NCBI GenBank assembly: GCA_964642165.1
Contig: CAZXOC010000172.1
Coordinates: 1-15,901 of the forward strand
From: CAYRVX01 sp964642165
GTDB taxonomy: Bacteria > Planctomycetota > Phycisphaerae > SM23-33
DNA: 15,901 nt
Direction of reading: 5' to 3'
Below are positions 6,345-14,161 of this stretch, in pieces; positions within the stretch are counted from its first letter, which is position 1; every line of letters begins with the position of its first letter. The notes below the pieces were generated by a model. The model did not search any database. It was not told where the DNA came from and worked only from the letters and a program-made list of their open reading frames with translations. Made by a program: the position numbers and the translations under genes.

Positions 6345-8589
6345 CGCTTGCCCCTTCGCTCGGGCGAGCGGCCAGCGCGCGAACGCGCCGCGGATCGCCC
6401 AGCAGCACCGCCGACGGCTGGCCCTCGTTGTTGAAGACCACGTCCAGCACGCCGTCCTTGTTGATGTCCAGCACGCCGAGGCCGCGCGTGTTGAAGACGC
6501 GGCGGTACAGGCCGATCTCGCCGCCGGCGTCGGCGAACGTCCCGTCGCCCAGGTTGCGGAAGTAGCGGTTCGGGCCGTGGAGGCACCCGACGAACAGGTC
6601 CATCTGCCCCGTGCCGTTGAAGTCGGCCCACGCGGCACAGGTGGCGTGGGCGTCGAGCCGGGCGAGCGCGCCGGCCGCGGCCGTGACGTCGGTGAAACGC
6701 CCCTTCCCGTCGTTGCGGAAGAGCTTCCCGCCGCCCGGCTGGGGGACGAAGAGGTCCGCGTCGCCGTCGCCGTCGAGGTCGCCGAAGGCCGGCCGCACCC
6801 CGCCGGGGCGATAGGTGATGCCGCTTGCCTTGGCCTCGACGAGCCCGCGCGGCGTGTTGAGCAGCAGCACGCCCGATCCGGCGCCGTAGAGCACGTCGCG
6901 TCGCCCGTCGCCGTTGACGTCGGCGACGGCGAAGTGGTCGCCCTTGAGCCGCCCGGCCGCGCCGCGCGGTCCCAGCCCCGCCGCCTCCGAGACGTCCTCG
7001 AACAGCTCGGCCATGTACGGCACCTGCCGCTGCGGGCGGAAGTAGAACGCGAACTCGCTCGAGCCGTTGCAGACCTTCATCAGGAGGCGGTTGCGCCCGG
7101 GCTTGAGCTTCAGCGTCAGCCGCGCCTGGTCCGGCGCGCAGGAGCGCTGGACGTCCTCGGCCAGCAGCTTCTCGCCGTTGAGCCAGACGGTCAGCGTGTC
7201 GTCGCTGCCGAGCGAGACGGGCAGGTCGATCGCCCGCCCGAAGTCCAGCTCGCGGTAGAGGTACACCACGCTGTTCTGGACCAGCCGGGGCTCGAACAGC
7301 GCCAGGCTGTGGACCCGCCCGTCGGGGAACTCGCCCCGCTTCCAGGCGACCTGCCGGCGGGCCTTGCCGGGGTACGCCTTCGACAGGTCGACCTCCTTCT
7401 CCGGCGGGTAGGCCGTCCGGAAGCCCCGCCGGCCGTGCGACTCGAACGGGCCGATGTAGTACCACGCCCCGATCGTCGGACGGTGCGGCTCGGGCGGCTG
7501 GGCGCCCTTGTTGCGGTACAGCCGCAGGCCGCGGAAGCCGTCGGCCAGGAGGATGTCCGCCCGGGCGTCGGCGTTGTAGTCCAGCCAGGCGGCGGCGGTG
7601 AGGTGGTGGTAGCCCCGGCGCGGCAGGGCGGCGGAGACGTCGCGGAAGGTGCTTCGTCCCTCGTTGCGGTAGAGTCGCGGCGCGGTGGGCGTCGCCAGGA
7701 GCAGGTCGGGCAGCTTGTCGCCGTCGAAGTCGCCCCAGGCGGCGGCGCGGGCGCCGGTTCGGGCGAGGAGGGAGATCTCGTCGAAGGACCCGTCGCCGCT
7801 GTGCAGCAGCGCCAGCCGGGCGTCGCCGAAGAGGCAGAAGTCCGCGCGCCCGTCGCCGTCGAGGTCGGTGGCGGCCACGCCGCCGGCGCCCGGGCCGGTC
7901 CGGCATAGCGGCGCGTAGTGCGTGAAGCCCGGCATGCCGTGGACGGCGCGGAACTCCTCGACGCCCCAGCCGACGAAGTCGCGCTTGGCGTTGTAGTCGA
8001 GGACCTGGAGGCTGGCGCGCATCCGCTGGACGCGGGCCGTTCGCAGCTGCAGGGCGTTCTTGTCGCCGTCCACCATGCAGGGGACGACGACCTCCTGCCC
8101 GGTGAGCATCGCGGCGACGGCGACGGCGAGCTTCTCCGGCTTGCCCGCGAACGTCCGCAGCATGTACGGCTCGGCGTGGGTCATCGACCACCACTGCCCG
8201 CCCGAGGACTGGTACCAGTAGAAGTCGATGCACGTCTCGCTGGCGCCGCGGTTGTGGAAGATCAGGGCGGCCTTGCCGACCTGAGCCCACTTCATGATGT
8301 TCTGCCACTCGCGCGGGTGGAACCCCCGCTTGCCGATGTTGTGGTTGATCGCGTCGCCGGGGTGCGTGCCCTTGATGTCCCGCACCTTGCGGTAGATGAT
8401 CAGGTTCTTCTGGCGGTCGAGCTTCTCGACGCGGACGAGGACGACGTGGGTCGACTCGTTGATCAGCCGCCCGAGCGAGTAGGCCACCTCGACGTATCCC
8501 GGCGCGGACCGCGCCGCCAGCAGCACGACCGCCGCGGCGGCTGCCGCCGCCGGCACGGTACGCCCGAATCGACTCGTCTCCACACGCAC
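6331..8589 (-). CDS. Secreted FG-GAP/VCBS-repeat protein with an inserted jelly-roll-like domain
   Basis: A 752-aa exported protein of no known catalytic function. A signal peptide (about 1-31) precedes an N-terminal module (about 32-200; STHVVLVRV...IKGTHPGD...GKAALIF) similar to that of the divergent gene at 12659. Seven calcium-loop-like FG-GAP motifs follow at 242-250 (DLDGDGRAD), 287-295, 337-345, 557-565, 604-612 (DLDGDGDAD), 656-664 and 708-716 (DINKDGVLD). FG-GAP motifs build integrin-alpha-like propellers that bind proteins or sugars. Between motifs 3 and 4 lies about 150 residues (374-520) with YYIGPF, YPPEKEVDL, SLGSDDTLTVWLNGE and LKPGRNRLLMKVCN, a beta-sandwich typical of planctomycete surface proteins. 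FEDVSEAAG and FTDVTAAAG are CRTAC-like phrases; the ASPIC/UnbV C-terminal domain is absent. The GTG start has GGGAG eight bases ahead and lies 24 bases after the TPR stop. Confidence 0.9.
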   Translation of the reverse strand: MRVETSRFGRTVPAAAAAAAVVLLAARSAPGYVEVAYSLGRLINESTHVVLVRVEKLDRQKNLIIYRKVRDIKGTHPGDAINHNIGKRGFHPREWQNIMKWAQVGKAALIFHNRGASETCIDFYWYQSSGGQWWSMTHAEPYMLRTFAGKPEKLAVAVAAMLTGQEVVVPCMVDGDKNALQLRTARVQRMRASLQVLDYNAKRDFVGWGVEEFRAVHGMPGFTHYAPLCRTGPGAGGVAATDLDGDGRADFCLFGDARLALLHSGDGSFDEISLLARTGARAAAWGDFDGDKLPDLLLATPTAPRLYRNEGRSTFRDVSAALPRRGYHHLTAAAWLDYNADARADILLADGFRGLRLYRNKGAQPPEPHRPTIGAWYYIGPFESHGRRGFRTAYPPEKEVDLSKAYPGKARRQVAWKRGEFPDGRVHSLALFEPRLVQNSVVYLYRELDFGRAIDLPVSLGSDDTLTVWLNGEKLLAEDVQRSCAPDQARLTLKLKPGRNRLLMKVCNGSSEFAFYFRPQRQVPYMAELFEDVSEAAGLGPRGAAGRLKGDHFAVADVNGDGRRDVLYGAGSGVLLLNTPRGLVEAKASGITYRPGGVRPAFGDLDGDGDADLFVPQPGGGKLFRNDGKGRFTDVTAAAGALARLDAHATCAAWADFNGTGQMDLFVGCLHGPNRYFRNLGDGTFADAGGEIGLYRRVFNTRGLGVLDINKDGVLDVVFNNEGQPSAVLLGDPRRVRALAARPSEGASDAPK

Positions 8590-8597
8590 GTGGGTTG

Positions 8598-8602
8598 CTC
8601 CC
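8598..8602 (-). promoter_or_regulatory. Ribosome binding site deciding the GTG start of the FG-GAP gene
   Basis: GGGAG on the minus strand, eight bases before the GTG at 8589. A second in-frame GTG lies two codons later, but its spacing would be less favourable. No ATG upstream gives a signal peptide, so this site supports the GTG. Confidence 0.55.
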
Positions 8603-8613
8603 GACCGCCGGGG

Positions 8614-11600
8614 TCACTCCATCCGCGCCAGTTGCTCTCGCGCGACGCGGGCCCAGCGGCTCGTGGGGTGCTCCCGGAGCACCTGCCGGTACAGCCGCGC
8701 CGCCTCGACCGTCTTCTTCAGGGCGCGGTGGGCCCGCGCCGCCTCGCACCGCGCCGCGGCCGACCACTCCGGGTAGCCGTACGTCAGCGGCACGACGAGC
8801 AGCGCCTCGGCCGCCTCCTCGTACCGCTGCTGCGCCATCCGGCAGGCGCCGGTCTGGAACTGGGCGCGGGCGGCCGCCTCCGCGACCGTCCGCCGCGTCA
8901 CCTCCCCGTAGGCCTTGACGGCGTCGTCGTAGCGCTTCTGCTCCTGCCAGGTCCGCCCGATGCCGTAGTAGGCCTCCTCCAGCCACGCGCTGGTGCCGTG
9001 GCGCTGCACGAGCTGCTGGAAGGCCTGCCGGGCAGCGTCCCACTGCTTCAGCTCCAGGCACGCCTCCCCCAGCCGCAGCAGCGCCCGGTCGTTGATGTGC
9101 TGCACCGTGCGGATCGGGTCGCGGGGGTTGCGGAACGGCTGGAGCTGCTTGACGGCCCCGGCCCAGTCTTTCTGCTGGATCATCGCCTCGCCGGCGAGGT
9201 AGCGCGCCTGGGTGGCGGTGTAGTAGCCGCGGGGCTTCGGGCCGATCGCCTCCAGGTGCGCCCGCGCCGCGGCGGGCTGCTTCTTCGCCAGCAGGCTCGA
9301 GGCCAGGCGCAGGCGGATCGTCTCGGCGAGCTCCGGCGGCGGGTCCTTCTCGATGGCCTCGGTGAGCAGCCGGACGGCCGCGTCGACACTCTCGGGCCGG
9401 TCCGGCCGGCGGCCGTGCATCTCGGCGAGCTCCAGCCGCGCCCGGGCGGCCAGCGACGAGTCCGGCGCCGCGGCGATCAGCCGCTCGTACTGGCGGTGGG
9501 CCAGCGCCTCCGACGGCTGGACGCCGACGGCCGAGAGCGGCACGTCCGGCGCGCGCGGCGTCGGCGGGGCCTGCCCGGGCGGCGTGGTCTTCGCCATCGC
9601 GGCGAGGGCCTTCTCGAGCGCCTCGGCCTGGGCCTTCTGCCGCGCCGAGTCGACCTCGCCGTCGGCCAGCACGCGGTAGCACCATGCCGCCTCGTAGAGC
9701 AGGTGCAGGTGCACCTTCGAGCCGGGGGCGGTCCGGCCCTGGTTCATCGCCTCGGCGTGCACCCGCGCCGCGACCTGGCGCAGGGCGACGAGCGCCTCGC
9801 GGATCCGCCGGCGCGCGGCGGCGATCTCCTCGGGCTTCGCGCCGGGCTTGCCTGCGGCGGCGAGGTCGGCCTTCCGTTGGGCCTGGAACTCCTCGCGGCG
9901 GCACTGCGCGCCGCGCCAGACGGCGTTGACGGCCTCGGCCCGGCCGGGAAACTGCGCCGCCATCGCATCGAAGAGCTTCGCCGCCTCGGCGACCTTGCCG
10001 GTCGCCCGCAGCGCCAGGGCGTGCTCGTACTGGAGCAGGCCCGCCCAGGCGCGGCGGTCGGCGTCGGCGAGAAGGGCGGCCTCGTGCTGGGTGCGGTAGG
10101 CCGACAGCAGCTTCACCGCGTCGGCGGCGCGGTTCTGCCGGCGCAGCAGCCCGCCCAGGTGCGCGATCGCCAGCGGCGCGATCCGCGCGCCGCGCAGCGG
10201 GTCGGACTGGAAGCGATTCAGCTCGTTGCCCGCGCCGCCGACGTCGCCGAGCAGCGCCATGCACTTGGCGCGCTCCAGGTGGGCCGTCGGCACGAGCGGG
10301 CTGGCGGCGAACTCGCGCTGGATCCGCTCGTAGGCGGCGCGGGCCTGCATCAGCACCCGCTGGCGCTCCGCCCGGTCGCTGAGCATCTCCCCGATGCGCC
10401 GGTAGCAGTGCCCGAGCTTCAGCAGCGCCGCCGGGGCCTCCGGGCTCTTGGCGTTGGCGCCGACGAAGCCCTCGAGCAGCTTGGTGGCCTGGTCGAGCCG
10501 GGCCACCAGGCGCGCCGTGCCCAATGCGTCCTCGGACTCCGGCGGGAGCGTTCGCAGGAGGCAGTCGGCCAGCAGGTGGGGCACGGACGCCAGGTCGCCG
10601 CTCCGCTCGAACTGGGGGATCTTCGCCAGCAGCGCCGCGGCGCGGTCGTACTCGCCCCGGCGGTAGTGCAGCGTCGCCAGGCCGTGACGCGCGAGGTTCG
10701 CGTAGCGGAAGTCGCCGGCCTGCTTCATCAGCCGGCGGTAGCGCCGGACCGCCTCGTCGAAGAGGCGCTCGACGTCGCGGCGGCGGTCCTTGTACGTGGG
10801 GTTCTTGGCGGCGGCGAGGGCCTGGAAGTAGGCGTTCTCGGCGCTTCGGAACCACACGGCCGGCAGCAGCGTGCTGCGGGGGTAGGACTGCTCGAAGCGC
10901 CGGCAGACGTCGTCGGACTGGCGGTACTGCCCGGCCAGGTGCAGCGCCGCCGCCTGGCGCTGGAGGGCCTCTTCCACGTGCTCGGCGCTGCCGCGTTCGT
11001 CGACGACGCGGCGGCAGGTGTCGGCGGCCTCCTTGTGCTGCCCCGCGAGCTGCTGGGTGTCCGCCAGCTCCATGAGGATGTCGGCGCGGCGGAGCTTCGC
11101 GGCGGGGTCGGTGCGGGCGAGCTGCCCGGCCCGGTCCGCCGCCTGGCGCAGCGTCTGGATCGCGCCGGACAGGGCCGCCTGGTAGGCCGGGGCGTTCTTC
11201 GGGTCGGCCGCGCCCACCTGCGCCCGCGCCAGCCACCACATCGCCTTGTCGCCCACCCGCGGGTGGTTCGTCAGCGCCTGGAGGGCCTGGATCGCCTGCG
11301 GGAAGCCCCGCAGCTTCATGTGGCAGTAGCCGACGCGGAGCTTCGCCTCGTCGGCCATCGCCCCGGCGGCGTGCTGCTTGAGCAGGGCCTCGAAGCTCGA
11401 CAGGGCCTCGGCGAAGCGCCCCATCTCCGCCTGGAGCTGGGCCAGGTGGAACCGCGCCCGAACGACGTAGTCCGGCGCGGCGGCTCGGGCGAGGGCTTCC
11501 GTTTCGGCCTTCTGGCGGGGCGTGAGGCCCTGCGGGCGTCGGAGGGCCTCGGCCGCACGCTTCTTGCGCGCCTCGTGATCGGCCAGGACCGCCTCGTACT

Positions 11601-12480
11601 GCGCCGCCGCCTTCGGGCGCTCGCCCGCCAGGTGGTGCACGCGGGCCAGCAGGAACCGCGCGTGGATGCCGAACGGCTGGCCGAACGGCGCCAGCCGGCT
11701 CAGCGCCCGCCCGGCCTCGAGGGGCTCGCCCTTGGCGAACCGCGCGTAGCCGAGGTGGTACAGCGCCGCGTCGCGACAGCGCGTCGTGTCCATCACGGGA
11801 TGGGCGAGGAGCTTCTCGGCCGCCTGGATCGCCTCGTCGAAGCGCCGCAGGCGCAGGAGCATCTCGGCCCGGTCGCAGCGGGCGCGGGCGGCCCAGCGCA
11901 GCTCCTCGGGCGGCTCGGCGGGAGCCGTGGCGGACGGGGGCCTCGCGGGCCCGGCCGCCGCGAGGAAGGCGTCGCCGGCGGCGGCGAACTGGCGGTCGGC
12001 CTCGGTGTAGTAGGACTGGGCCTGCTGGCGGAGCTTGGCGGCCTGTTTCGGGTCGGTCTGGGCGGCGGCCTGCGCCGACGCCTGCTCGCCGAACGCGCGA
12101 ACCGAGACGGCGTAGTAGTACCGCGCCGTCGCGAGCTCCATCGGCGTGCCCGAGGCGGACTCCACCACGCGCCGAAGGGCGTCGCCGATGGCCTTGTGGT
12201 CCCGCTTCGGCGCCTCCAGCAAGCACAGCGCCAGGCCGTAGTCGGCCGCGCGGGCGTCCCGGCCGCCCGAGTAGCGGCGGAGGTACTCGCCGAACCGCTG
12301 GGCGGCGTAGTCGTACTTGCCCTCGTTGTACGCGCGGCGGGCGCTGTCGAGCAGCATCCGGGCGGCCTTGTCCTGGGGGAGCTGCCCCTGGGCAAGGGCC
12401 GGGGCGATCGGGCAGAGCAGAGCGGCCGCCCACAGCGCACAAACCCCAACCGCCGTGATGCCGGAAGGGCTTGGCCTCAT
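8614..12480 (-). CDS. Very large secreted tetratricopeptide (TPR) repeat protein
   Basis: A 1288-aa protein. It opens with a clear signal peptide (MRPSPSGITAVGVCALWAAA, then LLCPIAPALA, cut near residue 30). The rest is almost entirely helical TPR-type pairs. Typical blades include ARRAYNEGKYDYAAQRFGEY near 47-66, ARFHLAQLQAEMGRFAEALSS, AALHLAGQYRQSDDVCRRF, and near the end YYGIGRTWQEQKRYDDAVKAY and ARLYRQVLREHP. Such proteins act as protein-binding superhelices; a periplasmic, BamD- or YbgF-like scaffold role is plausible, but no enzymatic domain is seen. It is the first gene of the three-gene operon: the next gene starts 24 bases after its TGA. The ATG at 12480 is preceded by GGAG at a six-base spacing and gives the signal peptide; open frame upstream of it is not used, I infer. 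Long open frames on other strands and frames are GC artefacts. Confidence 0.9.
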   Translation of the reverse strand: MRPSPSGITAVGVCALWAAALLCPIAPALAQGQLPQDKAARMLLDSARRAYNEGKYDYAAQRFGEYLRRYSGGRDARAADYGLALCLLEAPKRDHKAIGDALRRVVESASGTPMELATARYYYAVSVRAFGEQASAQAAAQTDPKQAAKLRQQAQSYYTEADRQFAAAGDAFLAAAGPARPPSATAPAEPPEELRWAARARCDRAEMLLRLRRFDEAIQAAEKLLAHPVMDTTRCRDAALYHLGYARFAKGEPLEAGRALSRLAPFGQPFGIHARFLLARVHHLAGERPKAAAQYEAVLADHEARKKRAAEALRRPQGLTPRQKAETEALARAAAPDYVVRARFHLAQLQAEMGRFAEALSSFEALLKQHAAGAMADEAKLRVGYCHMKLRGFPQAIQALQALTNHPRVGDKAMWWLARAQVGAADPKNAPAYQAALSGAIQTLRQAADRAGQLARTDPAAKLRRADILMELADTQQLAGQHKEAADTCRRVVDERGSAEHVEEALQRQAAALHLAGQYRQSDDVCRRFEQSYPRSTLLPAVWFRSAENAYFQALAAAKNPTYKDRRRDVERLFDEAVRRYRRLMKQAGDFRYANLARHGLATLHYRRGEYDRAAALLAKIPQFERSGDLASVPHLLADCLLRTLPPESEDALGTARLVARLDQATKLLEGFVGANAKSPEAPAALLKLGHCYRRIGEMLSDRAERQRVLMQARAAYERIQREFAASPLVPTAHLERAKCMALLGDVGGAGNELNRFQSDPLRGARIAPLAIAHLGGLLRRQNRAADAVKLLSAYRTQHEAALLADADRRAWAGLLQYEHALALRATGKVAEAAKLFDAMAAQFPGRAEAVNAVWRGAQCRREEFQAQRKADLAAAGKPGAKPEEIAAARRRIREALVALRQVAARVHAEAMNQGRTAPGSKVHLHLLYEAAWCYRVLADGEVDSARQKAQAEALEKALAAMAKTTPPGQAPPTPRAPDVPLSAVGVQPSEALAHRQYERLIAAAPDSSLAARARLELAEMHGRRPDRPESVDAAVRLLTEAIEKDPPPELAETIRLRLASSLLAKKQPAAARAHLEAIGPKPRGYYTATQARYLAGEAMIQQKDWAGAVKQLQPFRNPRDPIRTVQHINDRALLRLGEACLELKQWDAARQAFQQLVQRHGTSAWLEEAYYGIGRTWQEQKRYDDAVKAYGEVTRRTVAEAAARAQFQTGACRMAQQRYEEAAEALLVVPLTYGYPEWSAAARCEAARAHRALKKTVEAARLYRQVLREHPTSRWARVAREQLARME

Positions 12481-12658
12481 CGGTATCTCCGCAGACTCCG
12501 GGACGCGGTCTGGTTCCTTGACATATCGTTCATGCCCGGGATGCCACGGAAGTTCCGCCTGGGTTGAAGGTAATGCCTGCCGTCGCCGGAACGGCCCCGT
12601 GCGGGCGGGAACCGCGCCGCGGGTCGGCTGGCGGCGAGACGGGCGCCGGAGTGGAAGT
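12481..12658. promoter_or_regulatory. Divergent intergenic region shared by the TPR operon and the second FG-GAP gene
   Basis: These 178 bases separate two start codons on opposite strands, so they must carry both promoters. A perfect TTGACA (12518-12523) lies on the plus strand, but the sequence 16-18 bases further on (around ATGCCA) is a poor -10, so I do not call a promoter position. A GGAG at 12487-12490 (minus) serves the TPR gene. Co-regulation of both units is an inference from the arrangement. Confidence 0.55.
12648..12651 (+). promoter_or_regulatory. Ribosome binding site of the plus-strand FG-GAP gene
   Basis: GGAG lies seven bases before the ATG at 12659, which is also the start that gives a clean signal peptide. 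It decides against longer in-frame starts upstream. Confidence 0.6.
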
Positions 12659-14152
12659 ATGGTTGTCCAGGGCAGGAGCCGGTGGGCCGTGGCCGGGCTT
12701 GGGCTGTTGGCCTGGGCCGTCCCGGCGGCGGCCGTCATCAAGGTGGATTTCCCCGTCCGGAAGATCTACGAGGCCTCGCGGCAGGTGCTCGTGGGGACGG
12801 TCCGCGGCGTCCGCGCCGCCAGCCGCGTCGTCGACGTCGCCGTGGGCGAGGCCCTGAAGGGCGACCCCGCCGAGCGGGTCCGCATCCAGATCGTGCGTCC
12901 GGCGGAGCTGATCGGGCGCGTCCGGCCGGGGGAACCGGTGGTCGTGTTCGTCGCCAAGGCGAGGCGCGGGGGCCAGCCCGCGTCGATGGCCATCGTTCAC
13001 CTGGCCGACACGTGGCTGCTGGCCAACGCCATCGCCAAGGCCGACCCGCCGGCCTGGCGCGTGGGGCAGCTCTACCAGGGCAAGGCGAGCTTCCCGGGGC
13101 GGACGGCGGCGCTGGGGCGCATCGTTCGCGAGATCAAGGCGGGCCGCTGCCGGCTGCTGGACAAGGTGGAGCACAACGTCTTCCGCGGCGGCGTGGCGAA
13201 GCTCGCCGTGCTGGCCGTCCCCAAGCCGCACTCGCTCGCCGCCGCCGACGTGAACGGCGACGGCAGGTGCGACCTGCTCGTCGGCACGGCGGGGGGGTCG
13301 CGGCTGTTCCTGGCGACCGCCGACGGCTACCGCGACTCCACCCGGGCGTGGTGCCCGTGGGGCGTGGTCGGCGGGTACTCCGCCTTCGGCGACGTCACCG
13401 GCGACGGCAAGGTGGACTACCTCCAGAACAACTCGATCTGGGTCAACACGGGCAAGGGCTTCGCGCCCACGAAGGTGGTGCTGGACCTGCCCGAAAAGGT
13501 CGCCCCGCTGGCGGCGGCGCTGTGCGAGGCCACCGGCGACGACAGGACCGACGCGGCCGTCCTCTCCGCCGCGGGAGAGCTGCGCGTTCTCGAGAACCCC
13601 GGCTCGACGGCGCGCCCCTGGCCGGCGAAGATCGCCCGGCGGCTCTGGCGGACGGGCGAGCGCCCCGCGGCGGCGGCGTTCGGCGACTTCGGCGACGACG
13701 GCCGCCCGCACGTGATCGCCGTCTGGCCCCGGCGCGTCGTGCGGTACGCCGTCGATCCCAACGGCCCGGCGCCGGCCGACTACGAGGCCCTCACCGGCGT
13801 GGCGCTGGACAAGTACCACCGCGCCCACAAGGGCGGCCTGACGGACGTGCTGGCCACGCCGATCGACATCAACGGCGACCGTCGGCGGGACTTCCTCCTG
13901 CTGGCGGGGGGGCACGGGCTGCTGCTGGTCAATCGCGGCTTCGGGGCGTTCCTGGTCAACCCGGACGCCGGCGGGGCGCTCGTCTCGCGGGGCAAGCACA
14001 GGGTCCCGTTCGCGCTGACGCCGAAGACGCCCTGGGCCGCCGCCGACGTGCACAACGACGGCTTCGAGGACCTGCTCGTGCTGACGGCGGACGGCACGCT
14101 CTACGAGGTGAGCAACACGCCGTTCCCGCTGCCGGGCGCGCCGCGACGGTGA
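12659..14152 (+). CDS. Secreted FG-GAP/VCBS-repeat protein, divergent partner of the operon
   Basis: A 497-aa exported protein with a signal peptide MVVQGRSRWAVAGLGLLAWA followed by VPAAA (cleavage near 25). Residues 26-165 form a module resembling the N-terminus of the FG-GAP protein at 6331-8589: IYEASRQVLVGTVRGV, VAVGEALKGDP, GEPVVVFVA, QGKA and LGRIVREIKAGR. Its pattern (exposed-residue run, 'vLvG.V', 'lKGd', 'vvF') recalls secreted OB-fold/NTR-like domains, which is a weak analogy. The rest holds six FG-GAP calcium-loop-like motifs: 197-205 (DVNGDGRCD), 245-253 (DVTGDGKVD), 290-298, 343-351, 403-411 (DINGDRRRD) and 463-471 (DVHNDGFED), spaced 45-60 residues apart as in a propeller. The third and fourth are degenerate at acidic positions. 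It ends nine bases before the convergent WD40 gene stop. Function unknown; a ligand- or protein-binding role is likely. Confidence 0.88.
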   Translation: MVVQGRSRWAVAGLGLLAWAVPAAAVIKVDFPVRKIYEASRQVLVGTVRGVRAASRVVDVAVGEALKGDPAERVRIQIVRPAELIGRVRPGEPVVVFVAKARRGGQPASMAIVHLADTWLLANAIAKADPPAWRVGQLYQGKASFPGRTAALGRIVREIKAGRCRLLDKVEHNVFRGGVAKLAVLAVPKPHSLAAADVNGDGRCDLLVGTAGGSRLFLATADGYRDSTRAWCPWGVVGGYSAFGDVTGDGKVDYLQNNSIWVNTGKGFAPTKVVLDLPEKVAPLAAALCEATGDDRTDAAVLSAAGELRVLENPGSTARPWPAKIARRLWRTGERPAAAAFGDFGDDGRPHVIAVWPRRVVRYAVDPNGPAPADYEALTGVALDKYHRAHKGGLTDVLATPIDINGDRRRDFLLLAGGHGLLLVNRGFGAFLVNPDAGGALVSRGKHRVPFALTPKTPWAAADVHNDGFEDLLVLTADGTLYEVSNTPFPLPGAPRR

Positions 14153-14161
14153 GCCGATCCC

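Noticed and set aside
3141..6434. Long plus-strand open frame (about 1,100 codons) antisense to the PQQ/YdjY-like gene
   Set aside because: Same GC artefact; the opposite strand has a signal peptide, propeller blades and a ribosome site.
6002..12442. Very long open frame (over 2,000 codons) on the minus strand overlapping three genes
   Set aside because: It runs across two gene boundaries, is extremely rich in Arg, Pro, Gly and Ala, and has no domain. It is the shadow of real genes in very GC-rich DNA, where stop codons are rare in other frames.
12518..12546. TTGACA as a sigma-70 promoter for the plus-strand FG-GAP gene
   Set aside because: The -35 box is perfect but there is no acceptable -10 at 16-18 bp spacing, so no promoter is called.
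7918..12567. Long plus-strand open frame (about 1,550 codons) antisense to the TPR and FG-GAP genes
   Set aside because: Composition is low-complexity (Leu, Arg, Gly, Val), with no signal peptide or motif. The minus strand carries clear TPR and FG-GAP sequence with good starts.
12317..12658. Longer start for the plus-strand FG-GAP gene
   Set aside because: It would bury the signal peptide 114 residues inside the protein and overlap the TPR gene; the ATG at 12659 has GGAG at proper spacing.
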